From Oncomelania hupensis (lineage: Eukaryota > Mollusca > Gastropoda > Littorinimorpha > Pomatiopsidae), in assembly GCA_036898135.1 (NCBI GenBank), contig CM072511.1, positions 79,747,762 to 79,811,761 on the forward strand: a stretch of 64,000 nucleotides of DNA. Direction: 5' to 3'. Made by a program: the position numbers and the translations under genes. The notes beneath the pieces were generated by a model. That model searched no databases and was not told where the DNA came from. It was given only the letters and a program-made list of their open reading frames with translations. Numbering within the stretch: position 1 is the stretch's first letter; each line of letters starts with the position of its first letter. Positions 43,912 through 55,439 of the stretch are shown here, piece after piece.

Positions 43912-44414
43912 CCACAAGTATATCAACTAACAAGTTAGTATCTCGTATTGCCCCTAGTCGACGTGCGGTGGTCCCGTTTAGCCACAAGCTGAAACGGGGA
44001 TATCCCAAACCTAAAAATAGAATAGAGAATTCTGGGAAATCTGTTCTCGCGAAGATGTGCTCGCTGAAATGAAACGAAAGTTGGGAGAGGAACTGCATAT
44101 TTCTGGTAGTGAACAAAGGCAGAAACTTGTCAGCAGTATTATCAGCGATGGAGTTATAATGGACGAAGTGCTCCATACCTATGAGGTTGCCTTTGCTCGA
44201 GCAAAGAAACTAAAGAAGGATTTAGCCGACGTTATTTCAGAAAAGGATTTCTCTACCCATAATTCCCCTGGGTTTTGAAGTTTCTAAAAAGTTATTTCAG
44301 GCCGATGACGCTCTATGGAGCTCAAAGCATGTAAAGGGAAGCAATCGGTTGTACGCGCACGTTGATAGAGACATAGAAGAGAGATACTAACTTGTTAGTT
44401 GATATACTTGTGGT
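43912..44414. mobile_element. 503-bp element with 33-bp perfect inverted repeats
   Basis: CCACAAGTATATCAACTAAC continuing AAGTTAGTATCTC (43912-43944) is exactly complementary to 44382-44414. GTGACGC and GCGTCAC-like words lie just outside. A 73-codon frame (44057-44278) fills the interior. Perfect arms imply either recent insertion or a recent inverted duplication. Target duplication and superfamily not identified. Confidence 0.65.
44057..44278 (+). CDS. Small open frame inside the 503-bp element
   Basis: 73 codons, MLAEMKRKLGEELHISGSEQ...; amphipathic and charged with a lysine-rich end (RAKKLKKDLADVISEKDF). It looks helical and non-repetitive, unlike the microsatellite frames nearby. No family recognised. 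It could be a remnant of a transposon-encoded protein or a chance frame. Confidence 0.3.
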   Translation: MLAEMKRKLGEELHISGSEQRQKLVSSIISDGVIMDEVLHTYEVAFARAKKLKKDLADVISEKDFSTHNSPGF

Positions 44415-44439
44415 GACGCGTAATCTAATGTATCGAGAA

Positions 44440-44530
44440 GCCGGCCCTTTGCTAGACTTGCGAGGGGACATTATCGAGGATAGGCTGCTAAAAGGTTTAT
44501 TTGAGACCTTTAAATTTAATCCCACTAATG
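44440..44530. repeat. Dispersed repeat shared with 15250
   Basis: CCCTTTGCTAGACTTGCGAG and the following GGACATTATCGAGGAT match 15258-15290 with few changes. Family unknown. Confidence 0.5.
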
Positions 44531-44846
44531 CCAATTAGTAAGCCCTTCTGTTATAATATCTAGTGTAAAAGTTTTTTTTTTATGATCTCAGAATCACTTT
44601 AAAACAAGAAAAACAATTGACAGTGACCCTTGCCGTTACAAAAACCACCACAACCTCCCTACGTTCCCAAAATTAAGAAATAGCGAGGAAGAGTGGGGAG
44701 GAGTGGGCGGGTGAAAAGGTCCATTAATAAAAGTGCGATTGAGAGATGCTCATTTATATAATTATGGCGATCCACATGAAAACATATCAAAATTCGTGAC
44801 AATACCTCCAGCGATGGCAGCATAATATCAGATTAAAGAAACCGAC

Positions 44847-44849
<3 letters not shown>

Positions 44850-44919
<70 letters not shown>

Positions 44920-45035
44920 CAGCTCAAGAGCTGCTCAAGGCGCTGGCTGATACAGGATGTAAGTCAAGCCGCACGAGGCACCAGCTGGGCGGGGGAAGAC
45001 AAAGGGAGGGACTAAGTGCTTGGTGGGTGAGTTTG
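44850..45035 (-). mobile_element. (AAT)n tail plus SINE 3' fragment
   Basis: A 66-bp AAT block directly abuts CCAGCTCAAGAGCTGCTCAA, GGCGCTGGCTGATACAGGAT and AGTCAAGCCGCACGAGGC. This is the SINE 3' domain in minus orientation with internal deletions further on (GACAAAGGGAGGGACTAAGT). Confidence 0.85.
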
Positions 45036-45039
45036 TATA

Positions 45040-45900
45040 CATTGACATCACATACTGTACTTCCTACAATACCCTCAAGTGATACTTTTTTTTAATCATA
45101 TTTTTTAACTACCTACACCCATACACCCACAAACACCCACTCACACACACGCGCACACACACAAAAATCAGCTATTTTTATAGACACAATGTCTATTTGC
45201 TTCTTTTTGTTTTGGATCGTGTTTCATTCTCCAAATAGTCTGTGCGCCTTAGGCCAAATAATTCTTGTGTAACTGCGCGCTATGCAAGCGGGTCCTTCAT
45301 TGACGTCATTGCACTGCGTCCCAAACAACGAAGTGGAATAACCAGTACATGTATTATTACAAAATAGTACTTACTTCACAAACAAGCCTTTTCACAATTC
45401 AAACCACACCTTCTTTATTAGTCCCACTCACAAGAAGAAAACAAAATTTTAAGAATTTTTCGGTAATATTATCTGGTTTTCACTTCACAGATTGTTAAAC
45501 AGAAGTCAATCCATCACACGTCTATCAGATAAAACTATTTACTACGTCCCTAATGAAACAATGTAGTTTCACTAGCAGATGAAGAGATGAAATATTTCAT
45601 AACAAAACACCATGTAAAAAATATTTTCCATCTCAGCACTGTTGATGTTCCTTTCTTTAAAATTCACTGACGAGCTCACGCTGTTGAATTGAATAGATGT
45701 TTCATTACTTCGGGGACGTTTTAACTTTGAAGTAATCAATGTAGTTAATTTTATAATTCTTTTTTAAGTCCGTTCTCCAGTTTACAGTTGTGCATCAAAT
45801 ACTTCCAGTCCAAACTCTGTTAAGTACCAGCGCCAAACGGTAGCATTGCGTAAACTTTATCACGCTTTCGGCGGCATCGTTTCTCTGAGACACCCGCAGT
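45040..45900. other. No recognised feature
   Basis: Apart from a CAC-rich stretch (45113-45165) I see no repeat family or coding frame. Confidence 0.5.
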
Positions 45901-45902
45901 TT

Positions 45903-46062
<160 letters not shown>

Positions 46063-46448
46063 TCACTTAGACATTATCCGTACCAATGTGTGTCCACCCC
46101 CACCATGTGCTCCAGGGAACCTCCAATTTCTCTCTCTTTCTCCCCCTCTCTATCCCTGTCTCTCATCACCCTTCTCTCTTTTTGGCTCTCTGTTAGTAAT
46201 ATTTTCTCTCTGTCTCTTTGTCCCTGTTTGTCTCTCTGGCCCTGTCTCTCTCTATGTCTGTTTGTCTGTCTCTCTCTCCTGATTACAGTCTGCAGAGCAC
46301 CAACAAATGAGAAGTGCCTGCCTTCGGGATACTCCTTACTTGCTACAGTGCACGGCATATGTATCAGCAGGCCCAGAAACATTTAATAAAAGCCGTGAGT
46401 AAAGGCAGAATATGGTTATAAGTAAGTGTAGAAGAAATTTGAAGTCTG

Positions 46449-46451
<3 letters not shown>

Positions 46452-46515
<64 letters not shown>
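46452..46515. repeat. (GA)n microsatellite
   Basis: About 31 GA units. Together with the (TC)n 400 bp upstream it forms a large inverted pair. Confidence 0.97.
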
Positions 46516-46518
<3 letters not shown>

Positions 46519-46519
46519 A

Positions 46520-47476
46520 ATACTGGACGCATGTGCCCGATGCAGCTGCTGTTCATGACGACGGTGACGTCAAAGAGCGCGACTATGATCATGATAATGA
46601 TGATCTTCACCATGACAGCCACGCAAGGCCTTAAGTGAATCATGATACTATTCTTATAGCCGTGCTTTTTGTTTGCAAGACATTGCCCTGCATGTTTAGC
46701 TTCGCAGTGTAGTGTGTCCCTATGCATTTCATCATGCCACTGTTTGTTCTGCAAAAGTGCAGTAGCCTTCAACAATGCACTACGAAGGATATGGTTTTCT
46801 ATATTCAGCGCGCCACTGCATAAAATTGTAATGCGTGTCACCTGATTTTACTGTTTTTTTATTCAGCTGAACACATCTAACAAAACAAAAAAAAATGTAA
46901 TAATGCAGGGACTGTAGTTCTTTGACAAATAGTAATAGTCTGCCACATGTTATTTTGACGTACATTTCTGGGTAGTAGAGGATCAATGTCTAAAGAATTA
47001 CTACATTAAACCGACATCTGTACAGAAAATAGTTTTGCCACTCGCAGGATTTGATTACTTGTTGTTTATTTGATAATGTCACCAAAATTCCGACTGTAAC
47101 AATGGAGGAACGCCTACAGAAATGTTACAGAAATATAGTTATTGTTACACACCCAAAAATAGTTTGTTGCCTGTGGGATTTAAAGCTGATATAGAAATCA
47201 AGCCGAACCATTATTTTGCTTTAAAATATACCCCTGCGCACACAGAAGAATCTTTATTATCACAACACACTATTACGTTGCTAATATGAATTCGAACGAG
47301 ACTTTACCACAATTACAACATTGTACACGGGTGATACCTTCAGGCTAACAGCCTCATTTTCCATTAAGTCCTTGTTTTAGTCACTCTCTCAAAGAGAGAA
47401 TAGCTTCGTTTTCTAGCATACAATTATGCTATTGTGGCAGAAAGTACACTTTTCCTCACCAAGGGATATACTTGTC
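46520..47476. other. No recognised feature
   Basis: Unique-looking sequence; short frames only, no repeat family recognised. Confidence 0.5.
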
Positions 47477-47685
47477 CCTATCTCGATTTGTTTCACTATT
47501 TCTTTCTGCTATATTTTAACAAGTGTGCCAGTCTTTGCATAGAAGTTAATGTTTCCTATCTCGATTTGGACGCAACTTGTTTCACTATTTCTTTCTGGTA
47601 TATTTTAACAAGTGTGCCAGTCTTTGCAGAGAAGTTAATGCTTCTTCTTCTTCTTCTTCTTCTTCTTCTTCTTCTTCTTCTTCTG
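47477..47685. repeat. 78/89-bp tandem duplication and (CTT)n
   Basis: CCTATCTCGATTTG...GAAGTTAATG occurs at 47477-47554 and 47555-47640. The second copy has an extra GGACGCAACTT and a few substitutions. A (CTT)14 tract follows (47641-47683). Confidence 0.92.
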
Positions 47686-48175
47686 GAGACTGCGGATACT
47701 CCGTTATCACGAAGAATAATGTCCACAACTTTGTGGTGCGTACGGCTGGCTCTTAGATAAGATTTGCTTCTTATGATAACGACGCCAAAGGATCCAAGAT
47801 TTTTAAATTACCATCACGAATGACGAATAAGAATACGATCATTTTGTCCGAGGTGTGCTGTGTGTATATATATATATATATTCCGGTCACACACACACAC
47901 ATGCACACACACACACACAGACTAAAGAAAGAATAAGAAAAGGAGAGAAACGAAATCTTCTTACACGCACAGAGTATCTTATATAACTGAGCAAAGGATT
48001 ATTGAGTATTGGGTTAGTTAGTTATTATGACTGCACTAGTTAGTCTCGGATACTCCCAAACGGTGTAAATCTTCAGAGAACTTTTACAAACTCAATGTCA
48101 AGAAAGTTGGCGGTACGCGGGTATGCATACACTATTTTTAAAACTTCATTTTTTTTCTTCGTCCATTCTCCCTCT

Positions 48176-48201
48176 GTGGTGACAAAACAAAGCAAGAACG
48201 C

Positions 48202-48254
<53 letters not shown>

Positions 48255-48685
48255 TGTGTGTGTGTGAGGTTGTTTAACGACAGAAATGAGAAACGGAATT
48301 TACTTTTTCAGTCATAAATGGGGTAATTTGCTCGTTCCTCATTTGTCTCCCGTTCCCCATTTGTTTCTAAGTACGCGGGAGTGCTCTTTTAGTGCATGGG
48401 AGTGCAGTTGTAGTGCAAAAGAGTGTTTTAAGTACAGAGGAGTGCACTATTCGGGACGGAGAAAATCCATCCAATTTTCGGGAAAGTTTGAAGCAAAAAT
48501 CGACCTATTTCGTCGCCTATAGGAGACGAACTAGGTCAACTTTCTTGAAAAGGGGTAGGGTAAGGGCTAGTTGCAGCGCTGCAACTAGCCCTTACCCTAA
48601 CCCTTTTCTCTTCAAAAATGCAATCTTTCCGTCAAAAATGTGCTATCCGATTCCTACATTCTAAAATTACCTCGTTTGTCACCGG
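48176..48685. mobile_element. Possible TIR element containing a large palindrome
   Basis: GGTGACAAAACAAAGCAAG (48177-48195) resembles the TGACAAAACAAAGCAAGTCC copies at 42248. CTCGTTTGTCACC (48668-48680) gives an inverted partner for GGTGACAAA. A (GT)n tract lies just inside the left end (48206-48266), GAGTGC-type short repeats at 48380-48455 and the palindrome at 48547-48608. No coding frame. The element boundaries are tentative. Confidence 0.35.
48547..48608. repeat. 62-bp near-perfect palindrome without spacer
   Basis: Arms 48547-48577 and 48578-48608 match at 30 of 31 positions. The central 42 bp (48557-48598) are perfect, reading AGGGTAAGGGCTAGTTGCAG|C then its complement. The GGGTAAGGG/CCCTTACCC content recalls degenerate telomere repeats. 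Confidence 0.97.
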
Positions 48686-48694
48686 GCACAAGAA

Positions 48695-48695
48695 T

Positions 48696-48738
<43 letters not shown>
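48695..48738. repeat. (GT)n microsatellite
   Basis: About 20 TG units, then a GAGA-rich stretch to 48798. Confidence 0.96.
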
Positions 48739-48742
<4 letters not shown>

Positions 48743-49023
48743 TCAGAGAAAGAAAGACAGATAGAGACAGACACGGAGAGACAGGGAGAGAGAGAGATTG
48801 TTTACATCCTCTTATTTAAGGAACACGGCCAGACACTTCATCAGTGTGGATTTTGAAAATCGCGTGTCCGCAGATGGCGAGAACCAGAAAGGTAAATCAT
48901 CAAAACACAAACGTAAAAGGTAGTCAAGAAAACATTTTAATTTTGCTCAAAACTTGCCTCGCATGTTTTTCCTTTGTTTTATCACGAACAAATGAATTAC
49001 AATTTATTTAGCGCATAAATATT

Positions 49024-49277
49024 CAAAGTGGTGAAGAAACGGAAACTCCGAGGGTATGGCCACGTCATCAGAGCATCAAGCCTTGCAAAGACCTTCTTAC
49101 AAGGCACGGTGCAAGGAGGCGGAAAAAGAGGGAGACAGAAAAAGAGGTGGTAAGACAACATTGGAGAATGGACTGGCTTGACATTGAGCGAAGCCAAAGA
49201 TGGAATACTCTCGTTAAACGATCATCTGTGCTGCCCCAACGACTTTCGAGTTACGGTATAGGATAGGATAGGATAAA
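49024..49277 (+). mobile_element. RTE-like 3' fragment with 9-bp TSD
   Basis: AAGAAACGGAAACTCCGAGG to TTACGGTATAGGATAGG carries the C-terminal basic region and 3' UTR in plus orientation with a GGATA tail. ATAAATATT lies on both sides (49015-49023 and 49278-49286). Confidence 0.88.
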
Positions 49278-49642
49278 ATAAATATTTACACACACGCACA
49301 CAAACACACAAACAAACAAACAAACACATAAACACATACACACATACAACTTGAACACAACGCTTTCATTCCACTGCAGCATGGTAGGCGGACGGACTTA
49401 ATACAATACTTAAGTACACTTTCCTATTTTTACTTCATTGTTCACTGTTCAATGCAACAGTGGTAGGTCTTGTGTGTGTCTTTGTAATAAAAGGAATCAC
49501 AGTTCGTAACCTTCTTCACCATCATTCTATAAGTTATATTAAAAGCGCAAAAAAATCGATTAATAATTTATAAATGAAACAAATACAATTTTTAAAAGAA
49601 TCTTTGTTTGACTTTGAACCAAAAGCTTTTCTAACATCATTA

Positions 49643-49648
<6 letters not shown>

Positions 49649-49709
<61 letters not shown>

Positions 49710-49710
49710 C
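49649..49710. repeat. (CAT)n microsatellite
   Basis: About 20 ATC/CAT triplets, followed by a C-rich stretch to 49850. Confidence 0.97.
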
Positions 49711-49939
49711 ATCACCACCACCTCTACCACCACACCCACCCCCTTCCTAGATCCACCACGTCATCGTCATCGTTGCCATCGACGTCGTTGCCTTGGCCCC
49801 TCTTCCTCTCCCCTGCCTCAACTCATCGGCAATAAAATACACCCCCCTCCTCTTACTCCGCACGTTATTTTACTAGTACTACTAGTAAGCCTAATTATAA
49901 TCACTAACACCAACCTCATTACCAGGCAAGCCGGTGTGT

Positions 49940-50640
49940 TGCATTATGAGCTTCTTTGCAAGGTCCTCTTCGGTGAGCTCAAGGGGATATTATTTTCGAT
50001 TGAGAATCAGGGCAGTCATTGTAATGTTCCTTTTCACGGTGTGGCTTATAAAGAGGGACATTGACGTCATTGATCTGTGTGGTACTACCGCTACCAATAT
50101 CGTTACACCAGCAGCAGAACCATTACTGTGCAGAAACAATATGATACAAACCGTTGCGTAGCTTCGAGCTGGTTGCCTTGCAAGTAAAAGGTCCGCTTCA
50201 GTGAGTTAAAGGGTAAATTTAATGCGGTTGAGTTGCAGGACTTTCATTGTTTGTCCTCAAAGTCTAGAATGCAAGGAGTGACATATTTCCCCAGTAATCA
50301 CTACATTATATTTGCAACAGAACCTTTCCAATCCTTGTGTTCCATTTTGAGCTGGTTTCCGTGCAAGTACAAGTTTCCGCTTCAGCGAGTTAAGAGTGAC
50401 ATTTGCTGCGACTGAGTTGCAGGACTGTGATTGTTCATCCTCATCGGCTAGACTGCAGAGAGTGACATAGTTCCCCCTGTAATTTCTTCGGTACTATTAA
50501 CGTTACTACATCCGCAACAGAACCGTTACGATACAAGCAGTTGCGTTCCATTTTGAGCTTGTTTCAGTGAATTAAGAGGGACACAGTTTTCCGATAAGTT
50601 GCGGCGCTTTAATGTTAATCTTCATGGTTTACTTAACAGT
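49940..50640. repeat. Degenerate tandem array, ~180-225-bp unit
   Basis: The word GAGCT(G/T)(G/C)(T) with CTTGCAAG or GTGCAAG recurs at about 49949, 50169, 50350 and 50556. Each unit also carries a CAGTGAG/CAGCGAGTTAA phrase and, in most, AGAACC(A/G)TTAC near its end. Intervals vary because of indels, indicating age. Confidence 0.7.
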
Positions 50641-50930
50641 GTTACTTTCATGGTCTGTTGTTCTGACTGTGCTGCTGTGATTGTCCATGGTTTGGAATGC
50701 AATGTTTCCAAAAACTATGAACACGGTCTCTGATAACTTAACGATCTGCTTTTCCAAGTGTGAATTGCAGCGCTGGATGTCCGGTTTGCATTGTTCCTAT
50801 CATGTACTGCCAGATTTCGAACGAATTGTTCGAGAGCCATAGCCGTACATTTTATTGAAACGGGATGCCGTGATCTGGCCAGTAGAAGCTTTCAAGAAGT
50901 TTAGATTGATACAGGTTCTTTCCTATCCTG

Positions 50931-51095
50931 TCCTATCACGTAACTCGAAAGTCGTTGGGACACCCCAGATGATCGTTTAACCATCTTTGTCTCCCTCGTG
51001 GCTTCACTCATTGTCAAGCCAGTCCATTCTCAAATGTTGTCTTACCGCCTCTTTTTCCGTCTCCCTCTTTTTCTGCCTCTCTGTACCGTGCCCTC
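50931..51095 (-). mobile_element. RTE-like 3' fragment
   Basis: TCCTATCCTGTCCTATCACG, AACTCGAAAGTCGTTGGGAC and TCAAGCCAGTCCATTCTCAA match the family 3' region in minus orientation. It is truncated at GTACCGTGCC. Confidence 0.88.
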
Positions 51096-51229
51096 ACACA
51101 CCTATACGAATACATAATACATACATGTTATGAGGGAAAACGACCTTGTTTATTACTATATCATCCACGGTATTTCTCTGTAATCTTCTCGGTGACTAGA
51201 GGAATTTTAAATGTAATGTGTTCCGTTTT

Positions 51230-51303
51230 TTTTTTTTTTTTTTTTTTTTAATCAGTTTATAGTCCCCTCTCTTTCCGATAAGGATTTTCAGAGAGGAGAC
51301 TCA
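51230..51303 (-). mobile_element. Retroposon-like repeat with oligo-A tail
   Basis: A T-run (51226-51250) followed by AATCAGTTTATAGTCCCCTC and ATAAGGATTTTCAGAGAGGA recurs at 15384-15443, also after a T-run. On the minus strand this is a sequence ending in oligo-A. Family unknown. Confidence 0.5.
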
Positions 51304-51655
51304 CCTTACGCATTGTGTTCCGCCGAAACTATCCACCTTTTATACTTACGAGTTATACCGATTGCCAGAACTTTCAGGGTGCAGCCGTCCTGAAGCACGC
51401 AACAGCGGAAGATTTATTCAGTATTATTCAATTTAGAAAGGTGATCGTGAACAGACGCACTCACAAAGATCATCAAGCGTTGACCAAGCTACATTGAGTC
51501 GAGTTATCAAGCACCCCCCACTCTACACAATGCCAAATTATACTTTTTATTTTTTTATACTATATAAATAACACTATGACATAACAACAGGATTATGTCA
51601 AAGTCCTTTTTTTCAATACAATTACAATTTTCTACAATAGCAATCCTCACGAGAG

Positions 51656-52123
51656 AAACATCGTCATTGGAACCTAGAATGGCAGGACCACGAATTGGAA
51701 CACTATCGATGGAACATTTTAGGTATCCGCGAACTGCGCTGGAAAGGCCTAGGTGAAACAACGACCGACAAAGGCCACAAACTTTATTTAAGCGGGAGAA
51801 ATAACAGGCACGAACACGGCGTTGGATTCTTGGTCCACAAAGACATTTTAGCCACTGTCATGAGTTGCCGTCCAGTCTTCAGTAGACTTATCCCTCTGAG
51901 AGCAGCCCCTTTCAACATCACCATCTTCCAGGCCTATGCTTCAACGTCAGCTATGACTTGACCAAGTGCCGAGGAAGGACATTAGTCATGGTGCAAGGTT
52001 GCTGGAATGTCAAGGTTGGCCAAGATGCGTAACATGATTGGAGCGACACTTGTGGACCCCATAGCAACAACGAGACAAATGACAGAGGTTTGAGGCTCTT
52101 GGAGTTTGCCAGATACAACAATC
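51656..52123 (+). pseudogene. RTE-like endonuclease fragment
   Basis: The plus strand keeps ILGIRELRWKGLGETTTDKG, HEHGVGFLVHKDILATVMSC and, after shifts, an equivalent of the GDWNAKVGQDA motif in which the Asp codon has become Cys. There is a ~30-bp deletion after GGCAGGACC and another around 51950. It stops at AGATACAACAATC, where a different LINE begins. Catalytically dead. Confidence 0.85.
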
Positions 52124-53690
52124 GCTGCCAGAAAGGTCTTAATGTTTTGAAAGTTATCAGCCACACAGACTGAGAAGCAGACAAGCAAACTTTTCCCCTC
52201 CTCTACCGTTCTCTGGTACGCTCTAAATTGGATTATGGTAGTATCGTATATAGTTCCGCTAGGAAAGCCTATTTGAAAGCCTTGAATCCAATCCATGATC
52301 AAGGTCTTCGGATCTGCTTGGGGGTGTTTCGAACTTCCCCGAAGGGACGTCTCTACGCTGAGGCTGGTGAACCTCCCTTGGAGATCGCCAGGAATTATTT
52401 TCTCAAACTTAAAGCTAACGCTGAAAATCCCGCTTATGACTGTGTTCTAAACCCGTTATTTACACTTAAATACTCCAACAAACCGACAGGTGTTCCTCAT
52501 TTTGAAATCAGAATACGTCATCACTTTGACACTGCAGTCATACATATTGAGTCTTTTAATGATGACCATTTGCTAAATGTGCTCCCACCCTGGAACCCCA
52601 TTATCAACTTCAATTTCACATCCTTTCAAAAAGACCGAAACTTTCGAAGCTGTTTATAAGCAACTTTATCTATGTTCCTTGTATAAAGGATATGAACAAC
52701 CTTTTACCGACGGGTCGAAGAAAGGAGGCTCAGTTGCTGCTGCGTCGGTCTCTGGGAGACACCTTGGCCAGCCTTTGCAACAGCGGATACCTGATGTTTG
52801 TTCTATTTATACAGCTGAGCTCAAGGCAATTCATTTAGCTCTGAAACAGGTTTATCAATCCAAAAGATCCTCATTTATAATCATGTCTGATTCACTGTCA
52901 GCACTTCAGGCTCTTTCCACGAGAAAGATATCGTACCCTTTTCTGGTAGAAATCCATGACCTCCACATATAATTTGTTTCTGAGGGTAAAATGATAGTTT
53001 TTTTGTGAATACCTTGTCACATGGGCATCCGCGGCAATGTTGCAGTGGACAAAGCGGCTAAAGAAGCTCTGCATCTAGATTTCCCTTAAGAGATTTCACA
53101 ATTTGTTCCATACTCTGATCTGCGTTGTATGACTGGCTCTTATTGTAAACGGTTGTGGCAGATCGAATGGTCTAATCAAATCAATTACAAATTATTTCAA
53201 ATTCTTCCAGATTTGTCTGATTCTTGCTTTACTTTGCGTTCACTCGCAAAGAAAAAAACTGTTTTGGCGTGCCTTCATATTGGGCATAATTATATAACCC
53301 ATAGTTTCCTTTTAAAAGGAGAAGAACCACCTTCATGCTTTGCCTGTAATAATCCTTTTCCGTCCGCCATTTTCTGTCTGAATGTTCTGATCTGGTTGAT
53401 GAAAGATACATATATTTTGGTTTGAAACCCTTTAATGAGCTTTTAAAAGTTTGCAATAGTTAACACCTGTTTACATTTTTACATGATGTTGGTTTGTTTT
53501 ACCTCATATAGGTCATATCGTCTTGTTTATATTCTTGGTTACATTTTAATAGTAAGGCTGGTTGTGTTGACATTTTTTCTCATATTTAAATGTTAACAGT
53601 TTAGTCTGATTTTGCTTAGTTTTGTGTGGTCCTGATTCGGCTCTTGGCAATCCGCTGGACCCTATAAACATTAAATATCTATCTAGCAGA
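52124..53690 (+). pseudogene. I-like LINE 3' part: RT end, RNase H, C-terminus
   Basis: 52190-52640 encodes SKLDYGSIVYSSARKAYLKA and IHDQGLRICLGVFRTSPKG, the post-RT thumb region. After a shift near 52635 an RNase H domain follows: FTDGSKKGGSVAAAS (first Asp), IYTAELKAIHLAL (Glu), IIMSDSLSALQAL (Asp), then after another break CHMGIRGNVAVDKAAKEAL (last Asp). 53115-53400 has CLHIGHNYITHSFLLKGEEP and PSCFACNNP, the terminal zinc-knuckle-like region. The 3' UTR ends GTCCTGATTCGGCTCTTGGC...CGCTGGACCC at 53668. The 5' end is cut at the endonuclease fragment of another family. Dead by frameshifts. Confidence 0.88.
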
Positions 53691-53699
53691 CACAGCTGC

Positions 53700-54480
53700 G
53701 AGAAATCCCGGACAACCAATCTCTAGTATAGTCAAGAAACAAATTAAAAGATTTTTGAATGTACATTAGTGAATAGTCATGCGACCAGCTCAACCAATCA
53801 GAATTTAGCTCTCATAAAACAATTACCAATATCTTCTCACAAAAAACAGACTAACAATAATATAAAGTCATGGACCGAAATAACTATAAAACCGGTCCGT
53901 GATCAAAACAATGAAACAAACAAATAGATAATAAAATATTGGTCAGAAACAAATAAGCAACCAACTATAAAATTAAAATAGAGTTGTTTTTTTTCTTTTC
54001 GGAAATCCAAGAAACAAAATCACAATTGGGAGAGAGAGAGTGAGAGTGAGACTTTTGGGGTTTGTGTTGGGAATGAGATATATGGAGGTTAAGTTACATG
54101 GGGTGGAAGAGAGGAGATTGGGGGAATGAAAGGAGGGGAATGGGGTTAGGAGGGGGTGGGAGGAGAAACTTCAGCCTATTGCGGGATGCCGTTGTACTTT
54201 CAGCCGTTGTGAAGACAAATGGTCTTGCACTTTGAGAATGACAAGTTCAGCCAATCGAATGGGAATCACTGTTGCGTAAATGACAATGTAGAAGTCACAA
54301 GTTAATACGTTTGTGCACCGCAGCATAAGAGAATGTCATCGTTACCATGCATGAATGACATTGAAAGTATATTGGCGAGGGAGGAAAGGAGGGTGAGGAG
54401 GTTTGATTGGGATGCGGGATATGAGAGAGAGAGATAGAGAGAGAGAGAGAGGGGGGGGGAGAGGGAGGGAGGCAGGGACA
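53700..54480. other. No gene recognised
   Basis: Unique-looking sequence with short GA-rich stretches (54029-54050, 54420-54495). Confidence 0.5.
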
Positions 54481-54494
54481 AAGAAAGGGAGAGA

Positions 54495-54496
<2 letters not shown>

Positions 54497-54555
<59 letters not shown>
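54497..54555. repeat. (GAT)n microsatellite
   Basis: About 19 GAT triplets. Confidence 0.97.
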
Positions 54556-54599
54556 GTGACGATGATAATGACGAAGAAGAATTAGAAGAAGAAGAAGAT

Positions 54600-55214
54600 C
54601 ATCAGTGGTAACAACAACCCTTTATTTTCTTTATTAGCAGAGACTTGACATTTCGTTACCATAAATATTGTATTAATGTTCCTAGATTTCCTTGTTTTGC
54701 TGCAGTCATGATCGACGTCTTCTTCTTCGATTTCGACGAAAATGGGGATGGTAATGATTTTTTTATTATTATTTATTTTTTTGTAGCCGAGCGGAGTATT
54801 TGACTCCCGTCTCTCGGCCACCACCTTGAGAACACGGCTCAACCCGAAGTGTTATCTACATATTATCACTCGTAAGAGGGACATAGAAATATTTGCCCTG
54901 CAAGTCGGCGAAGCGTGGTTGGGAGTAAACCGGGTTGCCGGCTACTAGTGCCCCGACACTTCTGCAAAGTCGCTGCCACCGACTTGCATAAAATGCCTGC
55001 CGACAATGTAGTCCCGCTCACCACCAAAAGCAAAAGACGAATGGTCAGCCGGGGAGAACAAATGTCGTGTCGCCCTGTCCTGCAGAACCCCATGGTCATA
55101 TCAAAGGATTATGCAATATGCAAAGCAGGAGCCACCCAAGGCTAGTCTACCCCAAAAATGTAAGATTGACAACTTCTCTCCCGAGCTTGAACCAGTCGCC
55201 TACAATTCCGACAC
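54600..55214. other. No gene recognised
   Basis: 54866-55145 is noticeably more GC-rich than its surroundings and open on both strands, but no domain is recognised. GTAGCCGAGCGG at 54783 is A-box-like without a B box. Confidence 0.4.
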
Positions 55215-55275
55215 ATATTCAATCGTTTGTATATAGTGCTTTTCCACCTCAGGAGCTACTCAAGGCGCTGGCCTT
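55215..55275 (-). mobile_element. SINE 3' end fragment
   Basis: ATCGTTTGTATATAGTGCTT, TTCCACCTCAGGAGCTACTC and AAGGCGCTGGCC match the 3' terminus of the 23532-23975 SINE in the same orientation. Confidence 0.8.
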
Positions 55276-55439
55276 GTTACTAACAGTTAATAACTCGCTT
55301 CTCGTGGCGGCTGAGAACCTTTTATTCACCAACCCATGCGCTTTCATCATTTACTACCATTTTTGTTTTCGAAATTCGTCTCTCACATAAATAAAATTGA
55401 TGACGCGAAAGACGACGCCTTGTCCGTGGCGTCAAAGTC

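Noticed and set aside
54783..54850. tRNA gene suggested by GTAGCCGAGCGG
   Set aside because: No B box at the right distance and no cloverleaf.
54866..55145. Gene in the GC-richer patch
   Set aside because: Both strands are open over the same stretch, no motif is recognised, and no splice context supports an exon.
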